45,334 nucleotides of DNA from Opitutaceae bacterium (lineage in GTDB: Bacteria > Verrucomicrobiota > Verrucomicrobiia > Opitutales > Opitutaceae): assembly GCA_947474995.1 (NCBI GenBank), contig CANJNJ010000025.1, positions 1-45,334 on the forward strand, in the 5' to 3' direction. A model generated the notes under the pieces. That model saw nothing but the letters and a program-made list of their open reading frames with translations, had not been told where the DNA came from and did not search any database. The position numbers were made by a program, and so were the translations under genes. Of the stretch, positions 32,509 through 40,900 are shown piece by piece (position 1 is the first letter of the stretch; each line of letters begins with the position of its first letter).

Positions 32509-33117
32509 ATGTATCAATGGCGCAGTCTAACCGACTTTGAGCGGAGAGAAATTCTGGACGCTCGCAAACGATCCAGCCGTCCATGGCACAGCCCCCCGCA
32601 TGGGAGATACGACGGCCCTGCTTGGTTTCATTTAACCGCGGCGTGCTTTGATCACTCTCCCGTCATAGGCCACTCCGCCGCCCGCATGAATTTGTTCGCC
32701 GGCGAATTGCTCGCTGTTCTTGACGTCACATCGACCCAAGTTGCTGCCTGGTGCCTGCTCCCCAATCACTATCATCTTTTAGCCGAGACGGTGGATCTGA
32801 AAGCGGTCACGCGCGCTTTGGGTCAACTGCATGGCCGTTCGTCCCGTATCTGGAATATTGAAGACCAGAAGCCTGGCCGGAAAATCTTCCATCGTTCAGC
32901 GGATCGTCGCCTCCGCTCCGAAGCCCACATCTGGGCGACCCTGAACTATATTCATCACAATCCGGTTCGACACGGCTACGTGCCACGCTGGACCGATTGG
33001 CCCTGGAGCAGCGCGCACGACTACCTGCATTCAATCGGCGCCACGGAAGCGGCTCGAATGTGGCACGCCTATCCTGTCCTCGATTACGGCGAAGGCTGGG
33101 ACGACCCCAATGTTTGA
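32509..33117 (+). CDS. REP-associated tyrosine transposase (RAYT)
   Basis: A 202-residue Y1 single-strand transposase of the TnpA-REP (RAYT) type, related to IS200/IS605 transposases and thought to process and spread REP palindromes. The metal-binding His-x-His is H87-Y88-H89 in WCLLPNHYHLLAE; the helix with the probable catalytic tyrosine is LNYIHHNPVRHGYV (Y147), followed by WPWSSAHDYL, a family hallmark. An N-terminal strand carries WFHLTAACFDHS. The gene is bracketed by two copies of one REP family, 8 bp upstream and 8 bp downstream, and the other seven copies in the window are of the same type, so this protein is the obvious partner of that repeat. Length is normal and the frame is intact. 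Confidence 0.9.
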   Translation: MYQWRSLTDFERREILDARKRSSRPWHSPPHGRYDGPAWFHLTAACFDHSPVIGHSAARMNLFAGELLAVLDVTSTQVAAWCLLPNHYHLLAETVDLKAVTRALGQLHGRSSRIWNIEDQKPGRKIFHRSADRRLRSEAHIWATLNYIHHNPVRHGYVPRWTDWPWSSAHDYLHSIGATEAARMWHAYPVLDYGEGWDDPNV

Positions 33118-33124
33118 TGGCCTT

Positions 33125-33263
33125 GGTTCGTAGTTCCGCCTTCAGGCGGAATGAAGGGGGAGGAAAACAAGTTCGGAGCCGAATCCAATCCTTCCGCCTG
33201 AAGGCGGAACTACGAACCAGGACCCGCCAATCTTCCTTCCGCGTGAAGGCGGAACTACCAACC
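33125..33263. repeat. REP cluster of the TTCCGCC family, copy 6 (right flank of the RAYT gene; three palindromes)
   Basis: Three palindromes: TTCCGCCTTCAGGCGGAA near 33134, TTCCGCCTGAAGGCGGAA near 33192 and a variant TTCCGCGTGAAGGCGGAA near 33237. Heads are GGTTCGTAG, CTACGAACC and CTACCAACC. The last two are in the same orientation, unlike the simple facing pairs elsewhere, so one unit has been added. Confidence 0.93.
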
Positions 33264-33272
33264 CACGCGCCC

Positions 33273-36152
33273 TCACCGCCCCGTCTCGACCCCGCCCACA
33301 AACGCCTTCGGCACGATCGCGGCGGCGCGGCAGTTTTTCGCCCCGAGAATCTGCGCCGCCCACTTATTCACCTCGTCGCGCGTGATCGTGTCCATCAGCC
33401 CGCCGTGCAGCGCGATGATCTCCTCGACTTCCTCGGGCCGCTCCTGCGCCCGCATCAGCACGTCCACGAGGAAACTGTTCTCGAAAAAGGCCCGCTTGAG
33501 CTGGCTGCGCAAGATGCCGCGGGCGCCGATGAACTCGCCCTCGCTGACCCCCTCCGCCGCCAGTCGGGCGCCGAGGTTTTCAAGCAACGGACCGATCTTG
33601 GTGCTGTCATTCGGCGCGCAGTCAATCTGCGCCCGCATCACCGCAAAATTCGCGAATCCGTCGTACGCGTGGAACTCCGCCGACGGCGAATACGCCAGCC
33701 CGAGTTTCTCGCGCACCTCCGCGCGCACGCGAATCTCGAGAATCTTCGCCAGCACCTCCAGCGCCGTCTGATCGCGCACATGCATCGGCTGCGTCACGGG
33801 CCACGTGCCGACCACGAGCCCCATGTTCTGCTCCCCCACGAACTCGATGCGGTTGAACCCGGCCGCAGCCGTCACCACCACCGTCTTCGGCGGCACCGCG
33901 GTGGTCTTCGTCGCCGCCCGCGGCCCCAGCGCCCCCAGCGTCCGGCCCACGAGATCCACCACCACGCCCTCCGCCACGTCGCCGACAATCGTCGCCTCGA
34001 CGTAACCGCGGGCCAGCGGCACCTCCATCCAGCGGCGCACATCGATCACGCTCATGGACAGGTAGTCGAGGGGCGAACCCGAGGTGAAGCGCGCATCGCC
34101 TTTGAACAAATAGTCCGTCATCGCCCGCAAGCCGTCGCGAATCCCGGAATTGTCCGACATCCGTCCCATCGCCGCGCGCATCCGCTCGTCCTGGTGGACG
34201 TAGCTGTTGAACTGCGGCGCGTGCAGAATATCGGCGACAATCCCCAGGAAGCTCTCGAGCTGCTCGACCGCCAGCGCGCCGCGAAACGTGAACGCATCAC
34301 GGTCGGTGATATCAAAACTGAATTCGAAGAAGCGCTCTTCAATCAGGTTGCTCAGCGGTTCCGGCCGGAAGTGGACGCTGCCGCTGGCCATGAGCGTGTT
34401 GAGGCCGAACTCCTTCAACGCCGGCTTGCTGCCCGGCATCTCGAGCAGTCCCGAGCCGACGCGCACGATGGCCCGCAACAGGCCGGGCTCCTGTTTGCTC
34501 GACACAAAATTCAGCCGCACGTTGTTGCCGAACCGGAGGAGCCGCGCCCCGAGCTGCGGCACCTCGCGCCGTTCCGCCACCGCGGCGGCCGGGCCGAAGC
34601 GCGGCAGGGTAAACGGCGTGTCGCGGTGCTGCCGCGGCATCACGTTGGTCAGCCCGTTGCGGCGGCTCTTCTGCACATTCTGGAGTATCTTGTCGGCGGT
34701 GAGTTCGATATCGACACCCCCGCCGACGTGAAAGGCCATCGAGGTCGGCGCCCACAAGCCGCGAAAGATCTGCTGCGCTTCCGCCGGCGTGAAGCGCTCG
34801 AGCCACTCCCGCGCCGTCGTTAATTTTTGCTGGAACCCATCGTAGACCCGGTGCGCCGTGATCGACTCCGTCAGGGCCTCGCACATCGTCCCGGGGTCCA
34901 GCGTCGGGAGCTGATCCAGCATGTGGTTCGCCGTGCGGAGCCCCTTGCGCCGCGCGGTGTCGAGGTCACTCGCATCGAGTCCGCGCTCCAACGTGACCCG
35001 GACCATTTGATCGAGCGACTGCAGTCCGTCGGCCCACTGCGGGGCCGGCACGGTGGTCGACGCCATGGCGGCGCCGTTACCCAGCATTTCCTCGTAGCCC
35101 GCCTCGCTGCCGCCGCCGGGCAGCTGGGTTTTCAATCGGGCGGTAAATATCTCCATGACGAGGTCGCGCTTCTGCCGTTCGACCTGCGCCTCGTGCGAAT
35201 CGGGCTTGGCCGAGAGCGGCGCCACCGCGGCCACCGTCGCCACCGCCGCGCCCACGCCATCGATCCGAAAGACGCCGGCGCGCAAGGCCCGGGCATCCAG
35301 CTTGCCCTCGTCCCGGACCGGGATCGGTTCCGTCGGCCGCGCCATATCGCCAAAGATTTCACGGACCAGCGTCGCCATCGCGGCCGGCTCGAAGTCGCCG
35401 GCCCCGACGAGGATCATCAGATCGGGGCGGTAGCAGCGGTGATAAAAATTCAGGAATTGCTCGCGCGTAAACTTTCCAATCAACGCCTCGCTGCCCCCGG
35501 GTGAACGCAGGGGAAAGCGCAGGCCGCGAAAGACGACCGGCAGCGAGGCCTTTTGCTGCTGCTCGGCGAGGGTGTTGCGGTTGCGCAGCTCGGCCAGCAC
35601 CACGCGGCGTTCGCGCTCGATAATCGGCGAATCAAAGGCGACCCCATCGCCGAAATCGCGAAACAATCGCAGGCCCTCCCGCAGCAGCGCCGGGTCGTTC
35701 TCGCGAAAATCGAGCCGGAAGGCGGTGCTGTCGAAGGTCGTGGCCGCGTTGACGTCGCTGCCGTATTCGACCCCGAGCCGCTGAAAGAGCGACACCATGT
35801 CCTCGGCCTTGAAATGCTTCGAGCCGCCAAACGCCAGATGCTCGATGTAGTGGGCGATGCCGAGTTCGTCATCGTGTTCGTCGAGCGAGCCCGAGAGCAC
35901 CACCAACTGGAGCGCGACGCGGCCCGGCACCCCGTGGTGCGGCAGCAGCGCGTAGCGCACCCCGTTGTCGAGGCGGCCCCACGTCACCTGCGGATCGGGG
36001 GCCAGCTTGCTGCCCTCGTGCGCCCACTTGCCGCTCCGCGGCCCGGCCACCGGAGGGGCGGACGCGGCCTGGCTCACCGGCCCGGCCACCAGCAGCCATG
36101 CTGCCAACAAACCCAGCCGTGGGCCAAAGGGGAAAGGAAAGGCTCGCAACAT
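33273..36152 (-). CDS. M16-family metallopeptidase, two-domain, exported
   Basis: A 959-residue zinc peptidase of family M16 (pitrilysin/insulinase type), which degrades peptides inside a clamshell of two homologous halves. The inverted zinc motif His-x-x-Glu-His is H101-Y-I-E104-H105 (GIAHYIEHLAFGGSKHF), with the third ligand glutamate about 76 residues on (IIERERRVVLAELRNRN). The C-terminal half (about 510-940) repeats the fold without the zinc motif. A signal peptide (LGLLAAWLLVAGPVSQAASA) places it in the periplasm. The ATG at 36152 is preferred over an upstream TTG at 36185. It is divergent from a peptide ABC transporter operon, which suggests a shared role in handling imported peptides (inference). 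Confidence 0.93.
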   Translation of the reverse strand: MLRAFPFPFGPRLGLLAAWLLVAGPVSQAASAPPVAGPRSGKWAHEGSKLAPDPQVTWGRLDNGVRYALLPHHGVPGRVALQLVVLSGSLDEHDDELGIAHYIEHLAFGGSKHFKAEDMVSLFQRLGVEYGSDVNAATTFDSTAFRLDFRENDPALLREGLRLFRDFGDGVAFDSPIIERERRVVLAELRNRNTLAEQQQKASLPVVFRGLRFPLRSPGGSEALIGKFTREQFLNFYHRCYRPDLMILVGAGDFEPAAMATLVREIFGDMARPTEPIPVRDEGKLDARALRAGVFRIDGVGAAVATVAAVAPLSAKPDSHEAQVERQKRDLVMEIFTARLKTQLPGGGSEAGYEEMLGNGAAMASTTVPAPQWADGLQSLDQMVRVTLERGLDASDLDTARRKGLRTANHMLDQLPTLDPGTMCEALTESITAHRVYDGFQQKLTTAREWLERFTPAEAQQIFRGLWAPTSMAFHVGGGVDIELTADKILQNVQKSRRNGLTNVMPRQHRDTPFTLPRFGPAAAVAERREVPQLGARLLRFGNNVRLNFVSSKQEPGLLRAIVRVGSGLLEMPGSKPALKEFGLNTLMASGSVHFRPEPLSNLIEERFFEFSFDITDRDAFTFRGALAVEQLESFLGIVADILHAPQFNSYVHQDERMRAAMGRMSDNSGIRDGLRAMTDYLFKGDARFTSGSPLDYLSMSVIDVRRWMEVPLARGYVEATIVGDVAEGVVVDLVGRTLGALGPRAATKTTAVPPKTVVVTAAAGFNRIEFVGEQNMGLVVGTWPVTQPMHVRDQTALEVLAKILEIRVRAEVREKLGLAYSPSAEFHAYDGFANFAVMRAQIDCAPNDSTKIGPLLENLGARLAAEGVSEGEFIGARGILRSQLKRAFFENSFLVDVLMRAQERPEEVEEIIALHGGLMDTITRDEVNKWAAQILGAKNCRAAAIVPKAFVGGVETGR

Positions 36153-36213
36153 CAGCAAGCGGGCAAGGTGATCGAAGTGCCGCAAAGTTCAACTCCGCGG
36201 ATTGGGCGGGCCC

Positions 36214-36309
36214 GGGTTCGTCGTTCCGCCTTCAGGCGGAAGGCTCGGGCCGGGTCTGAAATGAAAATCAAACAAGTCATCATTCCGCCTGAAGGCGGGA
36301 CTACCAACC
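36214..36309. repeat. REP pair of the TTCCGCC family, copy 7
   Basis: GGTTCGTCG-TTCCGCCTTCAGGCGGAA and TTCCGCCTGAAGGCGGGA-CTACCAACC, facing inward. It lies between the divergent M16 peptidase and transporter genes, so it is upstream of both. Confidence 0.92.
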
Positions 36310-36331
36310 CGCCCAAGGCATCAGCGACACC

Positions 36332-36356
36332 GGTCTCCGCCTCGCGGAGGCTACAG
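36332..36356 (-). repeat. Single REP-like palindrome (GTAGCCTCCG-CGAG-GCGGAG)
   Basis: On the minus strand: GTAGCCTCCGCGAGGCGGAG, stem CTCCGC/GCGGAG. The GTAGCC head and CGAG loop resemble the CGAGAG-loop family. Only one copy is seen. The rest of the gap to 36509 holds nothing I can name. Confidence 0.55.
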
Positions 36357-36509
36357 CCCCCAGCGATAATCCCGCAAAAACCTTGTTTTCCGCCGCCGCG
36401 ACGTGCCAATTAGAGTTCGTTCGATGCTGGCAGGTTATTTCTCCGTCATGTTCCAACTCTTCCGCCACGTTTTTTCGCGGCCTGACCCGTTTCGCTAGTC
36501 CCACTCACT

Positions 36510-37526
36510 ATGCGGGATTATTTTCTCCGGCGCTTCCTGCTCATTCCCCCGACCCTGCTCGGCATCACCCTGATTGTCTTCCTGATCACGCGCGTGGTTC
36601 CGGGTGGTCCGATCGAGCGGGCGCTGATGGAAGCGCGGATGGGTGACGCCGGTGGCGCGATGGCCCGCAATGTCGGCAACGGCGCGATTTCGGAGGAGCA
36701 AATGGCCCAGCTCAAAGCCTATTACGGTTTCGATAAGCCCCCGGTCGAGGCTTACCTTGTTTGGTTGGGCAAGCTGGTTCGAGGCGACCTTGGTTCCTCG
36801 TACCGTTACAACGAACCCGTTCTTGATATCATCGCGGAACGGCTCCCGGTTTCGCTCTTCTACGGACTCGCAACGACGTTGTTGGTGTACGGAATCTGTC
36901 TGCCGCTGGGCATCATGAAGGCGGTACGGCACCGGACTTGGTTTGACAACATCACCTCGACCATCGTCTTCACGGGTTACGCGATTCCCGGCTATGCACT
37001 CGGGGCCCTGCTCGTGGTTTATCTGGCCGCCCGCCACGGCTGGTTTCCCATGGGCGGATTCAACAGCCGGAATTACGCCGATCTGTCGGCCGGCGGCAAG
37101 GTTCGCGACCTGGCCTACCACGCCGTCCTGCCCCTCCTGTGCTACACCATTGGCAGCTTCGCCTTCGTGACCCTGTTGATGAAAAACCATCTGATGGACA
37201 ACCTCGCCGCCGACTTTGTCCGCACGGCGATGGCCAAAGGCGTGACCTTTCGCGAAGCCGTGCTGAAACACGCTTTCCGCAATTCGCTCATCCCCATCGC
37301 CACGCATTTTGGCCAGCACCTCAGCGTGCTCGTGACCGGGTCCTTCCTGATCGAATTCATTTTCGACATCAACGGCATGGGTCTCCTCGGCTACACGTCC
37401 GTGGTCGACCGCGACTACCCGACGGTGATGGGGGTACTCCTGATTTCCTCCCTGCTGATCCTGCTCGGCAACATCCTGGCCGACGTGCTGGTGGCGCTGA
37501 TCGATCCGCGGATCCGCTTCAAATGA
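36510..37526 (+). CDS. yejB: Peptide ABC transporter permease, YejB-like
   Basis: A 338-residue inner-membrane permease of the DppB/YejB family. It opens with YFLRRFLLIPPTLLGITLIV and VVPGGPIERAL, the family's first helix and periplasmic loop, and has about six helices. The ATPase-contact (EAA) loop is DFVRTAMAKGVTFREAVLKH, followed by FRNSLIPIATHFGQHL. The sequence resembles YejB, which together with YejA, YejE and YejF imports microcin C-type peptides and peptidoglycan or antimicrobial peptides. It is the first gene of a five-gene plus-strand operon that continues to 43117. A REP pair separates it from the second permease. Confidence 0.9.
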   Translation: MRDYFLRRFLLIPPTLLGITLIVFLITRVVPGGPIERALMEARMGDAGGAMARNVGNGAISEEQMAQLKAYYGFDKPPVEAYLVWLGKLVRGDLGSSYRYNEPVLDIIAERLPVSLFYGLATTLLVYGICLPLGIMKAVRHRTWFDNITSTIVFTGYAIPGYALGALLVVYLAARHGWFPMGGFNSRNYADLSAGGKVRDLAYHAVLPLLCYTIGSFAFVTLLMKNHLMDNLAADFVRTAMAKGVTFREAVLKHAFRNSLIPIATHFGQHLSVLVTGSFLIEFIFDINGMGLLGYTSVVDRDYPTVMGVLLISSLLILLGNILADVLVALIDPRIRFK

Positions 37527-37542
37527 ACGCGCGTTCACCGGA

Positions 37543-37622
37543 GTTGGTAGTTCCGCCTTCAGGCGGAAGGATTGGCCGGCTTGGCGATTTGGCCGATTCC
37601 GCCTAAAGGCGGAACTACAAAC
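37543..37622. repeat. REP pair of the TTCCGCC family, copy 8, inside the transporter operon
   Basis: GTTGGTAG-TTCCGCCTTCAGGCGGAA and TTCCGCCTAAAGGCGGAA-CTACAAAC, facing inward. It begins 16 bp after the first permease and ends 12 bp before the second, a typical BIME position where it could tune mRNA decay. Confidence 0.93.
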
Positions 37623-37634
37623 GCAGCCGACCCG

Positions 37635-38699
37635 ATGAAATTCACTCTCAACCCGCTCACGGCGAAAAAATTCCGCCGCTTCCGATCCATCCGGCGCGGG
37701 TACCTTTCGTTCGTGCTGCTGCTGACGGCGATCGTTCTCTCGTTCTTCGCCGAGTTGCTGGTCAACAGCCGGGCCCTCGCCGTTCGCTTCGAGGGCCACT
37801 GGTATTTTCCTTCGTACGGCCGGATTCATACCGGGAAGGAGTTCGCCCTCCCTTACGACTACGAGGTCAACTACCGCGACCTGCGCGAGCGTTTTGCGGC
37901 GCAGCCCGGCTCCGGCAATTGGGTGCTGCTGCCACTGGTGCCCTACGATCCCCTCGAAAACTGCTACCGCGGCGAAACCTTTCGGCCGCGACCGCCGGAC
38001 TGGCGCACCCGCCATTACCTCGGCACCGATCAAATCAACCGCGATATCCTGGCCCGGCTGTTCTACGGCTTCCGCAAGGCGCTCGTCTTCGCCGGTGCGT
38101 TCATCCTGCTCACCTACGCCGTCGGCGTCACGCTCGGCTGCCTGATGGGCTATTTCGGCGGCTGGTTCGACATTCTCGTGCAGCGACTGATCGAGATCTG
38201 GTCCAACATCCCGTTTCTCTTCGTGGTCATCATTGTCTCGTCGATCGTGCCCGCCAGCATCGGCATGAGCCTCGGCGTGCTGCTCTTTATCGTGGTGCTC
38301 TTCTCGTGGACGGGGATGACGTACTACATGCGCTCCGCGACCTACCGCGAAAAGGCGCGCGACTACGTCCACGCGGCCCAGGTGCTCGGCGCCGGCACGC
38401 CCCGGATCATTTTCCGGCACATCCTGCCCAACGTCCTCTCGACCATCGTGACGTTTATTCCGTTCACGATCGCGAGTTCGATCAGCGCGCTGACCGCCCT
38501 CGATTTCCTCGGCTTCGGCCTGCCACCGCCCACGCCGAGCTGGGGGGAACTGTTGCGGCAGGGCACCTCCAACCTGCAGTCGCCGTGGATCGTCACCTCC
38601 GCTTTTTCCGCCCTCGTGATTGTCCTCGTGCTCGTCACCTTCATCGGTGAAGCGGTCCGCGAGGCTTTTGATCCAAAAAAATTCACCACTTACCAATGA
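37635..38699 (+). CDS. yejE: Peptide ABC transporter permease, YejE-like
   Basis: A 354-residue second permease of the transporter. Residues 1-45 have the RFRSIRRGYLSFVLLLTAIV opening typical of YejE, then a long periplasmic insert (WYFPSYGRIHTG, YEVNYRDLRERF) ending in HYLGTDQINRDILARLFYGF, the family mark. Five to six helices follow; the ATPase-contact loop is DYVHAAQVLGAGTPRIIFRH. The terminal LDFLGFGLPPPTPSWGELLR motif is standard for DppC/YejE. The stop overlaps the next start (ATGA), so translation of the binding protein is coupled. Confidence 0.92.
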   Translation: MKFTLNPLTAKKFRRFRSIRRGYLSFVLLLTAIVLSFFAELLVNSRALAVRFEGHWYFPSYGRIHTGKEFALPYDYEVNYRDLRERFAAQPGSGNWVLLPLVPYDPLENCYRGETFRPRPPDWRTRHYLGTDQINRDILARLFYGFRKALVFAGAFILLTYAVGVTLGCLMGYFGGWFDILVQRLIEIWSNIPFLFVVIIVSSIVPASIGMSLGVLLFIVVLFSWTGMTYYMRSATYREKARDYVHAAQVLGAGTPRIIFRHILPNVLSTIVTFIPFTIASSISALTALDFLGFGLPPPTPSWGELLRQGTSNLQSPWIVTSAFSALVIVLVLVTFIGEAVREAFDPKKFTTYQ

Positions 38700-40723
38700 T
38701 GCCCATGCACGCATTCCTTCGGTCCACCCTGCTGTCCGCGCTGGCCCTCGCTCTGGCCGGCTGCGGGAAGAAAGCGGCCACGACGGCGGCGCCCGCCTCG
38801 GCCGCACCCGCCAGCGCCACCGTCGTCAGCTCGTCAATGATGGAGACGGATCTCGCCAAAACCCTCAAGGAGCAGGCGGATTTTTACTCGTTCAGAACCG
38901 CGGCCGACGTGCCCGCGAATCTCAAGTGGGAGGACGGTTCGGAACTGCCGGAGTTTGCCGACCTGAACGCCAAGAAAGGCGGTGCGTTCAACTTCTTCAT
39001 CTCAGATTTTCCGCGGACCTTGCGCACGATTGGCCCGGATGCCACCGGCGGCATCCGCCCGTACCTGCTCGACTACACCGAGGTTTGTTTTCTTCACCCC
39101 CATCCCAATGTTCCCGGCGCCGCCTATCCCGGCCTCGTCACGCAATGGGCCACGGACTCCGCGACCAAGACCGTCTACTATCGCATCGATCCCAAGGCCC
39201 GCTGGTCTGACGGGAAGCCGCTCACCACGGACGACGTCGTGTTCACCTTCTACTTCATGCGCAGCCCGCATTTGAACGAGCCGTGGTACAACGATTTCTA
39301 CACCCGGAATTTTCGGCAGCTGGTCGTCTTCGACAAGTACACCTTCGCCACGGTTCATCCCGAAAACAAACCCGACCTCGCGGTGCGCTTCGGGAATTTC
39401 AACCCCTATCCCCGCCATGCGTTTCAGGACTTTGGGGCGGGCTGGACCGAGCGGTTTCAATGGCGCGAGATCCCCAAGACCGGCGCCTACCAGCTCTTCG
39501 AAAAGGATATCGAGAAAGGACGGGGAGTTACCTTGACGCGGATCAAGGATTGGTGGGCCCTCGACCGGCGGTTCTTCCGCGGCCGCTTTAATCCCGACCG
39601 CTACCGCCTCGAGGTCATTCGCGATCCGGACAAGGCCGTCGAAGCCTTTGCCCGCGGGGACCTCGACATGTTCCCCCTCGGCCTGCCCAAGTACTGGTAC
39701 GAAACGCTGCCGGAAACTCATCCGGAAGTCGCGGCGGGGCGGATCGTGCGTTTCAAGTATTACAACCAGACGCCGCGACCCGATTGGGGTCTGTGGATCA
39801 ACCGCTCCAAGCCTCCGCTCGACAACAACGACATCCGGCTCGGCCTCCAACACGCCAGCAACATCGGACTCGTGTGCACGCAATTTTTCCGCGGCGACGC
39901 CGTACAGATGCAGACGCGCTCCGATGGCTACGGCTGGCGGATGCACCCGACCATCACCGCCCGGCCCTTCGACCCGGTGAAAGCCCGGGAATATTTCGCC
40001 AAGGCGGGTTTTACCACCCAGGGACCCGATGGAATTTTAACCAACGCGGCGGGCAAACGCCTCTCGTTTACCATCACCGCCGCCAGCCAGGCGCAACGGG
40101 ACCTTCTCCCCATTTTAAAGCAGGAGGCCCTCAAGGCCGGGCTGGAGTACAATCTCGAAATTCTCGACAGCACGACCGGCTGGAAAAAAATGCAGGAGAA
40201 GAACCACGAGATTGCCCTCGCGGCGCTGTCCCGCTCGGTGGAGCTCTACCCCCGCTATTGGGAAATGTATCACGGCACGAACGCCTACGCCGATGCCTAC
40301 ACCAAGGAGGGCAAGCCTTCCGCCCTCGCCACCGGGGCGACCCCCAATCCGCACCCACAGAAAATTTTCGTCCAAACCAACAATATGACGGAAACCTTCA
40401 TCCCCGAACTCGATCGGCTCATCGAGGCCTACGACAAGGCGGAGACCCTCGAGGAGATGAAGCGGCTCGGCGCCCAGATCGAGGAAATCATCTACAACGA
40501 TGCGGCGTGGGTAAATGGCTGGATGAATCCGGCCTACCGCGGCGGTTACTGGCGGTACGTGAAATGGCCGAAGGACTTCAACGTCATGCAGAGCCGCACC
40601 CAGGAGGAGTTCTTCCTGCACTGGATCGATCAGGACGCGAAAAAGGAAACCGAGGAGGCCCGGCGCACCGGCCGGACCTTCCCGGCCAAGCTCGAGGTGT
40701 TCGACCAGTTCAAAACCAACTGA
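38696..40723 (+). CDS. yejA: Peptide-binding lipoprotein, YejA-like
   Basis: A 675-residue extracytoplasmic solute-binding protein of family 5 that delivers peptides to the YejB/YejE permeases. It starts with a lipoprotein signal (LLSALALALAGCGKKAATT, lipobox LAGC), so it is anchored in a membrane by a lipidated cysteine. Family landmarks are FADLNAKKGGAFNFFISDFP, WSDGKPLTTDDVVFTFYFM, HAFQDFGAGWTERF and KTGAYQL. An alanine/threonine-rich linker (about 27-46) follows the lipobox, which is longer than in E. coli YejA. It overlaps yejE by 4 bp. After it, a 177-bp gap with two REP-like hairpins precedes the ATPase genes. Confidence 0.92.
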   Translation: MMPMHAFLRSTLLSALALALAGCGKKAATTAAPASAAPASATVVSSSMMETDLAKTLKEQADFYSFRTAADVPANLKWEDGSELPEFADLNAKKGGAFNFFISDFPRTLRTIGPDATGGIRPYLLDYTEVCFLHPHPNVPGAAYPGLVTQWATDSATKTVYYRIDPKARWSDGKPLTTDDVVFTFYFMRSPHLNEPWYNDFYTRNFRQLVVFDKYTFATVHPENKPDLAVRFGNFNPYPRHAFQDFGAGWTERFQWREIPKTGAYQLFEKDIEKGRGVTLTRIKDWWALDRRFFRGRFNPDRYRLEVIRDPDKAVEAFARGDLDMFPLGLPKYWYETLPETHPEVAAGRIVRFKYYNQTPRPDWGLWINRSKPPLDNNDIRLGLQHASNIGLVCTQFFRGDAVQMQTRSDGYGWRMHPTITARPFDPVKAREYFAKAGFTTQGPDGILTNAAGKRLSFTITAASQAQRDLLPILKQEALKAGLEYNLEILDSTTGWKKMQEKNHEIALAALSRSVELYPRYWEMYHGTNAYADAYTKEGKPSALATGATPNPHPQKIFVQTNNMTETFIPELDRLIEAYDKAETLEEMKRLGAQIEEIIYNDAAWVNGWMNPAYRGGYWRYVKWPKDFNVMQSRTQEEFFLHWIDQDAKKETEEARRTGRTFPAKLEVFDQFKTN

Positions 40724-40767
40724 GGACAGTCATGACCTTTGCCATCTCGTTGCCGAGTCGACCGAAC

Positions 40768-40794
40768 GTAGCCTGCTGCGAGAGCAGCGGGACA
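40768..40794 (+). repeat. REP-like hairpin with CGAGAG loop, copy 3
   Basis: GTAGCCTGCTG, loop CGAGAG, CAGCGGGACA. The stem differs from copies 1 and 2 (CCTGCTG/CAGCGGG with one G-T pair), but the loop and the GT-GCC...GGGA frame are the same. With copy 4 it forms an inverted pair; AAGTCG after this copy faces CGACTT after the other. Confidence 0.75.
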
Positions 40795-40815
40795 AGTCGG
40801 ATCGACCGAACCCTC

Positions 40816-40842
40816 GGTCCCTGCCCTCTCGGGCAGGGCGAC
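40816..40842 (-). repeat. REP-like hairpin with CGAGAG loop, copy 4
   Basis: On the minus strand: GTCGCCCTGCC, loop CGAGAG, GGCAGGGACC. The stem is CCCTGCC/GGCAGGG, again different and again fully paired. The remainder of the gap (40724-40900) has no gene. Confidence 0.75.
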
Positions 40843-40900
40843 GACTTGGAAAGCAAAATTTGAAGACCCACGCTCGTTCTCGCCGGCGCCCGCCCCAGCT

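Noticed and set aside
40728-40863. Short frame after the binding-protein gene (MTFAISLPSRPN...)
   Set aside because: It translates the two CGAGAG hairpins and has no protein features.
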